The position numbers were made by a program, and so were the translations under genes. A stretch of 45,011 nt of DNA, taken from assembly GCA_013288895.1 (NCBI GenBank), contig JABDAY010000012.1, positions 1-45,011 of the forward strand, given 5' to 3'. The stretch comes from Chlamydiota bacterium (GTDB taxonomy: Bacteria; Chlamydiota; Chlamydiia; Chlamydiales; Rhabdochlamydiaceae). Numbering within the stretch: position 1 is the first letter of the stretch; each line of letters begins with the position of its first letter. A model generated the notes under the pieces. That model saw nothing but the letters and a program-made list of their open reading frames with translations, made no database searches and was not told the origin of the DNA. Of the stretch, positions 15,184 to 23,054 are shown one piece after another.

Positions 15184-16281
15184 TTAATCGACAAAATTGA
15201 GGGTGTTATAATTTAAGAAAACATGATATAGATAGATCAAGTCTTTATCTTTGGTAATGTTATTTAAGGCAAATTCCCGAGCGTGCGCAGCGATCTCTTT
15301 TGCTTGGGCATCGTGCGATTGCGCCCAAGTAACTTTTTCTACAAGGTCTTCTAGTCCCTCCTTTACAGGAATAAAATGCTCATAGGGCTTTAAAGCTGAA
15401 TAATACCACTGAACGTTCTCTGAATCTTCCTTAAAGACCAAAGAATTGGAAAACCATTTCCAGCCCGAATTGGAATAGGAGCAAGTGTACCCATCGATAA
15501 GCATGTGATATTTGTACTTTAATTGCTCGTTGTAAGGGATAAAATTCCCACGGAGGTGCTCGAGCTCTGGCAACTTTTCCCATCCATCGACAAAATGGGT
15601 GATTTTGGCATCAATGTGCTCGGGAAATTTCTCAGATAACTCGCATAGCATTATTCTAGAAAAGCATTTGCTATCCCCCAGAATAGTCGGTAAATTTTTA
15701 TTTGGCGTCTGAGAAGAGTTGCCTCTCCAAACGAGTTGCTCCTTTTTTACCTCCCAGCTGGGTGTAATGCTTTTAGTGATATCCTGGTTCTTAAGAATTT
15801 GATATTTACCTCGTACAGAATCAAAATCAGGGATGAGGATTTGCTCTTTATTGTGTTTATTTTTAGCCATAACAAAAAGGGGAATACCTAAGTGTTTGTC
15901 CGTAGCATCGTGAAGAGAGACGATAAATTTCATATCGGGGACAGAATAATGGTCGCACACATTTTGAAATGCACATAGTAGGGAGTTTGCTCTTTTACTC
16001 AGTTTAGGAAAGTTCTTTATCATTCTCACTTTATTATTTTTAATTTCATAGCGCACGAGGAAACCCCTACCGTCTTTTTGATCTGGCAATGCAATAATTT
16101 TACTTTTTGAAATGGGTTGCTCGCGAAAAGGGGCAAAATCTTGCTCAATTTGATGGATCATCCACGGGCTGGCCTTTGATGTAAGCTTAGTTTTTATTAG
16201 GAAACCAGATAAAAAGAAGGAGGAGAAACAGATCCCTATCATGAAACAGATAAAAATAATAACCTTTGATCTCATAGACAT
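15184..16281 (-). CDS. GT90 (CAP10/POGLUT-type) glycosyltransferase A
   Basis: 365 aa from the ATG at 16281. That ATG overlaps the stop of the upstream ATPase gene as TAATG, which fixes the start although a TTG lies five codons earlier. An N-terminal signal-anchor (VIIFICFMIGICFSSFF) is followed by the GT90 fold: LVWRGNSS, KYKYHMLIDGYTCSYSNSGW, FSNSLVFKEDSENVQWYY and HFIPV near the C-terminus. These match the WRG, IDG and S-x-V-F-K signatures of CAP10-like enzymes, which in fungi add xylose to capsule and in animals add glucose to proteins. In bacteria the family often sits in LPS or capsule loci, so an envelope-glycan role is likely here. A paralogue lies at 21921-22976. Donor and acceptor cannot be read. 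Confidence 0.85.
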   Translation of the reverse strand: MSMRSKVIIFICFMIGICFSSFFLSGFLIKTKLTSKASPWMIHQIEQDFAPFREQPISKSKIIALPDQKDGRGFLVRYEIKNNKVRMIKNFPKLSKRANSLLCAFQNVCDHYSVPDMKFIVSLHDATDKHLGIPLFVMAKNKHNKEQILIPDFDSVRGKYQILKNQDITKSITPSWEVKKEQLVWRGNSSQTPNKNLPTILGDSKCFSRIMLCELSEKFPEHIDAKITHFVDGWEKLPELEHLRGNFIPYNEQLKYKYHMLIDGYTCSYSNSGWKWFSNSLVFKEDSENVQWYYSALKPYEHFIPVKEGLEDLVEKVTWAQSHDAQAKEIAAHAREFALNNITKDKDLIYLYHVFLNYNTLNFVD

Positions 16282-17483
16282 TAGACAGTGTACCAAGGAT
16301 AAGCTGGGATGGGGCGGTTAGTGTTTACGCTTTCACCACAATAAATAACCACCCCCTCACTTGCAGGATTGTTATCCAGGGTCAACCAATATTCCATTGT
16401 CTTTTTGAAGCCAGAATGAAAAGATTGAGAAAATTTTATTTCCACAGGAAAGCATTTTTGCCCATTGTAGATCAATAAATCGATCTCATTTTGAGTTTGA
16501 TCTCTCCAAAAATAAAGAGGTGGCGTTAGCCCGAGATTAGAAAAACGCTTATAACACTCACTTACAATAAATGTTTCGAAAATCCAACCCACAAGAGGAT
16601 GCATTTTCAAGTGATCAACAGTTCGAATAGAAAGTAAATGACAGAGCAGCCCTGTATCAATAAAGTACAGCTTTGGGGTCTTAACAATTCTTTTAGAAAA
16701 ATTCTCAAAATATGGGGGGAGTATAAAAATAATCCCGCTTGTTTCTAAAATAGAGACCCATTCTTTGATTGTAGATAGAGCAATACCTAAAGCGTTAGAT
16801 ATATCACTATAATCAAGAAGCTGGCCTGAGCGGGACGCACAAAGCAGCAAGAAATGCTCGAATGTGCGCAAATTTCGAACATTTAATAAAGATCTCACAT
16901 CTCGCTCAACATATGTAAATACATAATTTTCGTACCACTTCTCACTATCCAGATGTTTATCGTAAATACGGGGATAAAAACCTTTAAGAAGAAGATGATA
17001 GAGCTCTTCCTGAGTAACCTTAGGACGATTTTCATGCTGCAAACGAAAAATAGATTCAGCATCCCGATCCTCAGGGAACTCCGCAAGCTCAAGATAAGAA
17101 AAAGGGAATAATTTAAAAGTAACAATACGTCCAGCAAGCGATTGGGTGATTTGTTCAACAAAAAGGAATTGAGATGAACCCGTAAGGATGTATTGGCCAG
17201 GCTCCTGGTTCGCATCCACTACTCCTTGTAAATAAGGAAAAAGCTCAGGAACATGTTGGGCCTCATCTAGGATTAAGAAGGATCCATGCGTGGCTAAAAA
17301 TCCTTCAGGATCTTCTGAAGCATTTTTTCTTAAATTTAAATTTTCCAAAGACAGGTATTTATACTTTGGAAAAAGGGCCTTAGCCAAAGTGGTTTTACCG
17401 CTTTGCCTTGGGCCCACCAGAGCAACAATCGGGTATTGCTTTGCATACTTCAAAATATGGGGGGCAAGGTGTCTTTTATACAT
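16281..17483 (-). CDS. AAA-type ATPase with DUF4143 domain
   Basis: 400 aa from the ATG at 17483; the frame is open to 17573, but family members start near MYKRHLAPHI. The N-terminal AAA_14 domain has Walker A VGPRQSGKTTLAK, Walker B FLILDEAQHVPELF and the sensor region YILTGSSQFLF. The C-terminal DUF4143 part ends with NEIDLLIYNGQKCFPVEIKF, a pattern like PD-(D/E)XK nucleases. These proteins are common, highly mobile accessory ATPases with no well-established function; some are thought to be defence- or toxin-related. It sits inside the glycan locus and is translationally coupled to the GT90 gene. I see no damage. A functional link to glycan synthesis is not implied by its sequence. Confidence 0.88.
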   Translation of the reverse strand: MYKRHLAPHILKYAKQYPIVALVGPRQSGKTTLAKALFPKYKYLSLENLNLRKNASEDPEGFLATHGSFLILDEAQHVPELFPYLQGVVDANQEPGQYILTGSSQFLFVEQITQSLAGRIVTFKLFPFSYLELAEFPEDRDAESIFRLQHENRPKVTQEELYHLLLKGFYPRIYDKHLDSEKWYENYVFTYVERDVRSLLNVRNLRTFEHFLLLCASRSGQLLDYSDISNALGIALSTIKEWVSILETSGIIFILPPYFENFSKRIVKTPKLYFIDTGLLCHLLSIRTVDHLKMHPLVGWIFETFIVSECYKRFSNLGLTPPLYFWRDQTQNEIDLLIYNGQKCFPVEIKFSQSFHSGFKKTMEYWLTLDNNPASEGVVIYCGESVNTNRPIPAYPWYTV

Positions 17484-17538
17484 ATTGACAAATATACGAT
17501 TGAATCGCAGATTTGTCAAGAAACAACGTAAACAGCTC

Positions 17539-18753
17539 TTATTTAGAGTGTTGCAAGCTGCTGAGGTAACCAAAAGTGATGCCGCCTGTCACCCAGATGT
17601 AGCTGCGGAAGAGGCCTTGGTTGAATTGGAGAACGATCAATGAGGTTATGAGGGCAATGAAGAGGGCGGTGGCTGTTTGGTTTTGGGGCTTGATTTTTCT
17701 GAAAAGACTGAAAAAGGAAATTGCGAGAATACTAAAGCAAAGAAAGCCAAAGATCCCAAGACTTGCAAGGATTTCGGTGGCGACGTTTGTAGGATCATAC
17801 CTTTCCATTTCCTGGAGTTTCGTAGCAGAATATCCTTGATTTTCTAGAAAGAGATAGGGGCCAACTCCTCCTAGTCCCACCCCAAAGAGGGGATTTGCTA
17901 AGAACACTTTTACCGCATTGGTAATCCCATACCATCTTTCAGAAAATGACTCGAACGCAAATCCATAGAAAAATAACTTTAGGAAATAGTTTTTTACGAT
18001 CTGAGGAAAACATAAGGTGATCAAAAGAAAAAACCCCACAAAGGAGGCGTAAAGACTGAGCAGTCTTTGCTTTGTATTTTTGAAAAAAAGCGCGACGAAG
18101 AAAAATATAAAATAACTAAAGAACCCTCCTGTTGAAGTAGAGACCAGAAGAAGGACATTATTAAAAAGGAGCTTTTGTTTTGAGCCAAGAATATGCAGAG
18201 CATTGCAAAACATCACTCCAAAACACATGTACAGAGCATAGTAAGAAGGCTCATAAGAAAGACCATTTGGCCGTGTCAATGAACCAATACTTTGGACGGC
18301 AAAAGGATCTTTCACTCCAAAAAAGGAAATAATCAACTGAAATAGCGCATAACACCCTATTACCTGAAAGGAAACGAAGTAGATCCTCAAGATTTTTTCC
18401 CGATCGAATTTGTTTATAAGATTATAAGGAACAAGGAAATAAACAATAAAATCAAATAGATATACTCCAATATATCCTAGACAACGTCCTTTATGAACAC
18501 TAAATAACATGGAAATGATTAACGATCCAAGTATGAGTAAAAATGGGGTTAAAATAGCTTTCGAAATCGTCAAAATTCTGCTACCCAAACAAAGAAGCAG
18601 CCCCAAGGAAAACAAATGATTTAACTTAACTTTGTAGAGATAAAGTTGAATATTCAAAAGATCCGCGGATAGGGTGATAAAATAGAGAAAGACCAGAATG
18701 TAAAACAGGTTTACATTTCCTTTAGCAATAGGAATTGAGCGCGCGGGCAACAT
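17539..18753 (-). CDS. O-antigen polymerase/ligase-like membrane protein (Wzy/WaaL)
   Basis: 404 aa and very hydrophobic, with roughly ten or more membrane segments. A larger periplasmic loop around RPNGLSYEPSYYALYM is typical of O-antigen polymerases and ligases. The loop near FLANPLFGVGLGGVGPYLF (a PLFGVGxG motif) also fits the Wzy_C/WaaL superfamily. It likely polymerises repeat units or ligates a glycan to a lipid carrier on the periplasmic face. Polymerase and ligase cannot be separated from sequence alone. It begins 32 bp inside the end of the GT9 gene upstream, so the genes are co-transcribed, and ends shortly before the ATPase gene start. A flippase of the Wzx type is encoded just upstream on the same strand. 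Confidence 0.8.
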   Translation of the reverse strand: MLPARSIPIAKGNVNLFYILVFLYFITLSADLLNIQLYLYKVKLNHLFSLGLLLCLGSRILTISKAILTPFLLILGSLIISMLFSVHKGRCLGYIGVYLFDFIVYFLVPYNLINKFDREKILRIYFVSFQVIGCYALFQLIISFFGVKDPFAVQSIGSLTRPNGLSYEPSYYALYMCFGVMFCNALHILGSKQKLLFNNVLLLVSTSTGGFFSYFIFFFVALFFKNTKQRLLSLYASFVGFFLLITLCFPQIVKNYFLKLFFYGFAFESFSERWYGITNAVKVFLANPLFGVGLGGVGPYLFLENQGYSATKLQEMERYDPTNVATEILASLGIFGFLCFSILAISFFSLFRKIKPQNQTATALFIALITSLIVLQFNQGLFRSYIWVTGGITFGYLSSLQHSK

Positions 18754-19657
18754 CTTCCACCTGTATTTGAGTTATATCTTTGTTTAGCGTGGTCACTTTT
18801 TCTCCAATTGCACTCCATCTGTGAGGGGGATTCACATCAGGAAATGCAATCACAGGCTTTTGCATAGCGGCCGCCAGATGCAATATCCCCGTATTCACAC
18901 TAATGATCACCCTGCACGTGCTTAAAAGATCCACAGCCTCTTTTAATTTTAAGCTTGTGATAGTTAAATCTGGGTTGTCCCTCTTATCAGCCTCGCAGCC
19001 CGTAAGGATACATTCATACCCCTTTGCGGTTAAATATTCAATTAATTGCACCCATCTTTCTTTTGGCCACTTGCGCGCTTCTGCCGTGCTCCCCGCAGGA
19101 AACATATGCAAGGCAATCCTGTTATCTACAGTCTTCCCCAAAGCTTTAATTCTTGGAGGACTTTGTTTCGAGTCGATCAGTCTTCGAAAATTATCCATCT
19201 CATGGATATCTTTGGAATGGACGACAGCTTTATCGTAAATAAAATGGCGGTGCTCCCCTTTCGATTTAAATCCTACTCTATACTTTGCCTTCGCAAAATA
19301 GGAAAACAGGGCATTGATCCTCGGCCACGGTCCAAAATCGATCCATAAATCTACAGGATGTTGACGAATAAGCTTTATTGCCTTAAGCGGGGAGCCCACA
19401 GGAACCTTTACTACATTACACCCAAGCAACTGCGCCATCTCATAGTTAGATGGTCCTGCAAAAAATGTCAGCTGATAACCCTTTAAATCTTGAACAATGC
19501 CCGAAAGCAAAACCGTATCCCCAATCCCCGCAGTTTTTAATATCCCTATATGCCTAACCTCAGGCATCACCTTTTTTTTCCTAAACAACCCAAGAATAAA
19601 TATTAAAGGGATTCCCAAATACCTATCTAAAAACCGAAGTAAACTACTGCCACGCAT
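18722..19657 (-). CDS. GT9 family glycosyltransferase (heptosyltransferase-like)
   Basis: 311 aa from the ATG at 19657, chosen because it follows the stop codon of the upstream remnant by one base. A basic, hydrophobic N-terminus (FLDRYLGIPLIFILGLF) suggests peripheral membrane contact. The GT9 signatures are IGILKTAGIGDTVLLSG for the N-domain loop, IALHMFPAGSTAEARKWP for the C-domain start and VISVNTGILHLAAAMQKP for the donor site. It probably transfers a sugar during envelope glycan assembly at the cytoplasmic face. The Asp of the common NDSG/THDSG motif is replaced (SVNTG), so donor use may differ from classical heptosyltransferases. Confidence 0.85.
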   Translation of the reverse strand: MRGSSLLRFLDRYLGIPLIFILGLFRKKKVMPEVRHIGILKTAGIGDTVLLSGIVQDLKGYQLTFFAGPSNYEMAQLLGCNVVKVPVGSPLKAIKLIRQHPVDLWIDFGPWPRINALFSYFAKAKYRVGFKSKGEHRHFIYDKAVVHSKDIHEMDNFRRLIDSKQSPPRIKALGKTVDNRIALHMFPAGSTAEARKWPKERWVQLIEYLTAKGYECILTGCEADKRDNPDLTITSLKLKEAVDLLSTCRVIISVNTGILHLAAAMQKPVIAFPDVNPPHRWSAIGEKVTTLNKDITQIQVEDVARALNSYC

Positions 19658-19658
19658 A

Positions 19659-19940
19659 TTAAAACAAATCCTCCAATACAACTTGGGTGTTAATGACAGA
19701 TAAATAGGCGGGATTCTTTATTGCACCGAAGGAAGTAATTAATGTTACAAATACAGCTTTTCGGGTTTTAGTCCGCTTTAGAAATATTTCCCTTTTTCGC
19801 TGAATTTCTTTTGCGTAAGAGTGATTCATTTCAATTTGAAGATATTTTTCTGTGGTACTAAGCGAAAAGGGAGAAATCCGAAGATGGGCGCTTAAACGAC
19901 CATAAAGCCCCCCTTTGTTATTGATAATTTGACTCACCAT
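19659..19940 (-). pseudogene. remnant of an AAA ATPase with internal deletion
   Basis: 93 codons that join two separate parts of a known family. The beginning, NNKGGLYGRLSAHLRISPFS followed by LSTTEKYL, matches the middle of archaeal-type accessory ATPases, just after their P-loop domain. The rest, SYAKEIQRKREIFLKRTKTR and then the ending LEDLF, matches their extreme C-terminus. About 200-250 residues that normally lie between, and the whole P-loop at the front, are missing. The join keeps the reading frame. I infer a decayed copy of such an ATPase, different from the intact DUF4143 ATPase nearby. It might still be translated as part of the operon, since the next gene begins one base after its stop, but no activity is expected. 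Confidence 0.75.
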
Positions 19941-19986
19941 TTTTCAAGTTATTTCCCTTTTTGAGCTCAAAAGTGACGCGATCTAT

Positions 19987-20034
19987 CAAAAAAACGGAGA
20001 TAAAGTCTGATTTGGCGCCAAATTTGACTTTATC
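19987..20034 (-). terminator. factor-independent terminator after the flippase gene
   Basis: Inverted repeat 19999-20034 (18-bp arms, two mismatches, centred on TTGGCGCCAA) followed on the reverse strand by a run of T residues (complement of 19987-19994). It overlaps the flippase stop codon. It should separate the flippase transcript from the genes further left. Confidence 0.75.
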
Positions 20035-21172
20035 ATACAAATATCCTTTTGTGAATCATGGGCACGCCAATAAGAAGATAGCCTAAGTTGACAACGATTA
20101 AAACCACACATGCACCGAGGGTGCCAAAGTGGATCGTCCCCCAAATCATTGCTGGAACCATGATAATCAGAGAAACAAATTGCTGATATAAAATACCTGT
20201 TCGCCAGCCAAATGCAAAGGTCATGCTCCAAGGTAATTGGACGATCCCTTCAAGGGTTTTAGCGATAGCGAGCAGTGTCACAATTTTATAAGTATGCTCA
20301 GCAATGACAGGATTTTGTGTCCAAAGAAGGAGGATCTGTTTTGAAAAAAAGCAAAGGACAGTCCCTATCGGCAGAATCAAAAAACAAATGATCTTCATTC
20401 CAAATTTATAAGCCATGTCCACCCTTTGTCTTAAAGCAAAATATTCAGAAAAAGCGGGGTAAAAACTTTGAATTACAGGAATAACCACATGAGAGATAGA
20501 GTTGCAAACACTGCTAGCCACACAGTAATATCCGAATGCCTCAAGGCTAAGCATCCTACTCAATACGACCTTATCTATTTGAGTGAGAATTTGCCCCAAG
20601 AAAGAATTACCGCTACTTTCTAGGATAAGAGTTTTATACTGCTTTAACAGTTGAAAATTCCATTTTGGGAAAGTTTTATAAATGAAACAGCGAAAAACAA
20701 CTGCCTGTAGAAAAGTAACAACTGTTAGCCAAATGAAAAAAACATTAAGCGTTGGAGAAAAAGCCCCGAGTGCACGCAAGACAGCAAAAATCGCATTTAA
20801 AACATTAGCCTGAACCTGCTTTTGCATCCCCATAAGAGCTGACTCATAAATACAATAAAGCAGTTGAAAGGCAATGACAATTGACTCAAATGTCGCTCCA
20901 AAATAAAGAATGATCAGACAGCCTAGTGCACAATAAATGATCTCAAACATCCCTAAAAGCTCGAAAGATTCTTTATTTCGTGCCATCTCCCTTGTGATGA
21001 CAGAACCAAGCCCTAGGCAAAACATATTGATCACTGCCATCAAAGTATAAAAAATCCCGATCTGTGCATACCCTTCAATCCCAAGATAATGAATATATAG
21101 GGGGATGCAAATCAGCGAGAGCAACACACCGATCCCCCTTCCAGCAAAATTGGCTAAGATGTTTTTAACCAT
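20033..21172 (-). CDS. Wzx-like polysaccharide flippase, short C-terminus
   Basis: 379 aa, about twelve membrane segments. The start NILANFAGRGIGVLLSLICI followed by PLYIHYLGIEGYAQIG is the classic N-terminus of the Wzx/MOP polysaccharide exporter family, which moves lipid-linked sugar units across the inner membrane. The C-terminus stops at LGYLLIGVPMIHKRIF. In long family members (around 480 aa) this phrase is followed by two more membrane helices, so the protein may be truncated by about 100 residues, though shorter 12-helix members exist. A terminator overlaps the stop, and beyond it lies an ATPase remnant, so a past deletion is plausible. It is divergent from the GT34 gene with a 34-bp gap. 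Confidence 0.8.
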   Translation of the reverse strand: MVKNILANFAGRGIGVLLSLICIPLYIHYLGIEGYAQIGIFYTLMAVINMFCLGLGSVITREMARNKESFELLGMFEIIYCALGCLIILYFGATFESIVIAFQLLYCIYESALMGMQKQVQANVLNAIFAVLRALGAFSPTLNVFFIWLTVVTFLQAVVFRCFIYKTFPKWNFQLLKQYKTLILESSGNSFLGQILTQIDKVVLSRMLSLEAFGYYCVASSVCNSISHVVIPVIQSFYPAFSEYFALRQRVDMAYKFGMKIICFLILPIGTVLCFFSKQILLLWTQNPVIAEHTYKIVTLLAIAKTLEGIVQLPWSMTFAFGWRTGILYQQFVSLIIMVPAMIWGTIHFGTLGACVVLIVVNLGYLLIGVPMIHKRIFV

Positions 21173-21206
21173 ATTTCAATAATATAGCTCACTTGGTATA
21201 AAGTTT

Positions 21207-21947
21207 ATGATGAAAATTGCTGTCGTTACACTTATTTTTGGCGCAAACTATAAAGAAGCAGTGAGAGATGGGATCGAAAATAAACGTCTTTATTGTCAAA
21301 AATATGGATACGACTTCATATGTGGAGAGGAAAATCTAGATCCCTCTCGTCCTATTGCTTGGAGCAAAATCCTCCTGATTCAAAAAGTGATGAAAAATCC
21401 TTCTTATGAATGGATTTTTTGGACCGATGCCGATTCTTTAATTATGAATTTTAATATTCGCTTAGAATCCCTAATAGACGAAAATTTTAATTTTATTATT
21501 AGCAAAGACATAAATAACATCAATTCAGGTGAATTTTTTATCAAAAATACTGAATGGAGCGACACATTTTTAACCAGCGTCTATTCTAGAACAGAATGTA
21601 TCGATCATATTTGGTGGGAAAATCAAGCAATCATTCTAGAACTTGAGCAAAAACCTGAATATGCATCCCGAACAAAAATTGTGCCGCAAAAACTTTTCAA
21701 TTCCTCTGCTTATGAAGTTATACGTTCCTTCCGCTCTGATGCGCTCTATCGCAAAGGGGATTTCATTGTCCATTTCGCAGGCCTGCATAAATTTAAGGCT
21801 TTAAAATTTCTGATGTATCGCTATAGTCGGAAACCTCTTGGCATTTCTTATATTCCTCGCCCACAATTTTTATGGCAGCACGCAAGACTTTTAATTCTTC
21901 TCCTCCTTCAGCCTCTAAGGTTATTTTTGAAGAGAAGCATATTTTAA
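21207..21947 (+). CDS. GT34 (GMA12/MNN10-type) galactosyl/mannosyltransferase
   Basis: 246 aa. The start IAVVTLIFGANYKEAVRDGI, then NKRLYCQKYGYDF, AWSKILLIQKVM, and the metal-binding EWIFWTDADSL (Asp74 and Asp76) reproduce the signatures of GT34. That family is best known from yeast Mnn10/Gma12 and plant xylosyltransferases and is uncommon in bacteria. Later motifs (NSGEFFIKN, WWENQAI, QKLFNSSAY, FIVHFAG) fit as well. Yeast enzymes have an N-terminal membrane anchor; this one does not, so it is probably cytoplasmic, acting on a lipid-linked precursor. The last residues are basic and hydrophobic and could touch the membrane. It is the only rightward gene in the glycan locus, and its 3' end overlaps the second GT90 gene by 27 bp. 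Confidence 0.85.
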   Translation: MMKIAVVTLIFGANYKEAVRDGIENKRLYCQKYGYDFICGEENLDPSRPIAWSKILLIQKVMKNPSYEWIFWTDADSLIMNFNIRLESLIDENFNFIISKDINNINSGEFFIKNTEWSDTFLTSVYSRTECIDHIWWENQAIILELEQKPEYASRTKIVPQKLFNSSAYEVIRSFRSDALYRKGDFIVHFAGLHKFKALKFLMYRYSRKPLGISYIPRPQFLWQHARLLILLLLQPLRLFLKRSIF

Positions 21948-22976
21948 TAAAACTTTGTAACAATAAAGATAGAGATGCTCCGGCATGAGATTTTCTTTAG
22001 CAAAGACGCGTCCATTTTCTGCAATCTGTTTAACACGAGCATCGTGACTTTTAGCCCAATTTAAGACATGAAAAATATCAGAAAGATCATTCTCAAGAGG
22101 AATATAATGGACCCAGGGAACAACCGCACGATGAAACCACACTGTAAAATTTGAATCATGTTTAAAAACTGCGCTATTTGATAACAACTTCCATGCAAAG
22201 CCAGGTGTTCCTGCGACACACCCATCCATTTCGATCAAATATTTATGCTGAATATACTCTTCCCATGAGACCTGTTTTTGAGGGAAAAACTGAAAAAATT
22301 CTTCCCGACGATCTTCTCTTACAAGCCATGAATGAACTGAAGAAAATGTGGCATCAATCAAATCAGGATATTGTTTCGAAAGACAACAGAGCTTCCCTCT
22401 GCGCAGTTTTCCCCATTCTTCCCGATTATTGTAATGATCATCCGCATCATTCGGGCTTCCTCGCCAAAAAATCTTAGCCGTTTTCGATTCCCAAAGAGAG
22501 TTTTCGCTTACCCTTTCCACATTTTTTGTAAAATTATTTTCCCATTCCTTCCAGATCTGTACTGGAAAATGGATCATTTTTTCAGTGCTTCCCTTTACTT
22601 TACATGTAGACAGAACAGGACTAGGGAGAAGCCAATGATTCCATATAATATCTTGCTCATGAATAATCACATCTACATCCGGAACAGGATAAATCTCACA
22701 GATTTTCTTTAATAATTCTTTTGCATATCCCTCTCTGCCAACGACTTTCCTATTAACGATTTGTAGCCGCACTAAATCATCCCCAAAAGATATCTCTGGA
22801 ACCTTTTCCATCGTCTTATCTAGCATCTCCTTCGTGATCCCTGAACCTTTGAATATTCTAAAGTCTTTTTCTATTTGAGCATCCATCCAAAACCACTTAG
22901 GGTTATTAATATCCAACTGCTCTGAGGCAGATAAGGAACACAGCAGAATTAAAAAACATAAAAATTGTTTAATCAT
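21921..22976 (-). CDS. GT90 (CAP10/POGLUT-type) glycosyltransferase B
   Basis: 351 aa with a signal peptide (FLCFLILLCSLSAS). GT90 motifs are clear: VPDVDVIIHEQDI, KIFWRGSPND, HKYLIEMDGCVAGTPGFAWK and LLSNSAVFKHDSNFTVWF, then HYIPLENDL and the closing WAKSHDARVKQIAENGR. The last phrase is shared with copy A (WAQSHDAQAKEIAAHAR), so the two are paralogues within one locus. A cleavable signal suggests that this copy works in the periplasm or outside, unlike copy A, which has a signal-anchor. Its sugar donor would then be a puzzle, as nucleotide sugars are cytoplasmic. An exported effector acting on host protein, as animal POGLUT enzymes do, is a possible alternative but unproven. Confidence 0.85.
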   Translation of the reverse strand: MIKQFLCFLILLCSLSASEQLDINNPKWFWMDAQIEKDFRIFKGSGITKEMLDKTMEKVPEISFGDDLVRLQIVNRKVVGREGYAKELLKKICEIYPVPDVDVIIHEQDIIWNHWLLPSPVLSTCKVKGSTEKMIHFPVQIWKEWENNFTKNVERVSENSLWESKTAKIFWRGSPNDADDHYNNREEWGKLRRGKLCCLSKQYPDLIDATFSSVHSWLVREDRREEFFQFFPQKQVSWEEYIQHKYLIEMDGCVAGTPGFAWKLLSNSAVFKHDSNFTVWFHRAVVPWVHYIPLENDLSDIFHVLNWAKSHDARVKQIAENGRVFAKENLMPEHLYLYCYKVLLKYASLQK

Positions 22977-23054
22977 ATTTTGATATTCCTCTTTTGTAAT
23001 ACATCAATAATTGCAAGGTTGCAAAAGACTTTTTGCTGAGTATGAGAATAAAGA

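Noticed and set aside
19986..20231. Open frame overlapping the end of the flippase in another frame
   Set aside because: Composition is unlike a protein (Cys/His/Trp mixture) and the flippase frame has clear membrane helices there.
23021..23036. GCAAAA-GACT-TTTTGC hairpin as a terminator of the GT9 gene
   Set aside because: Short stem, low G+C and no T-run beyond it on the reverse strand.
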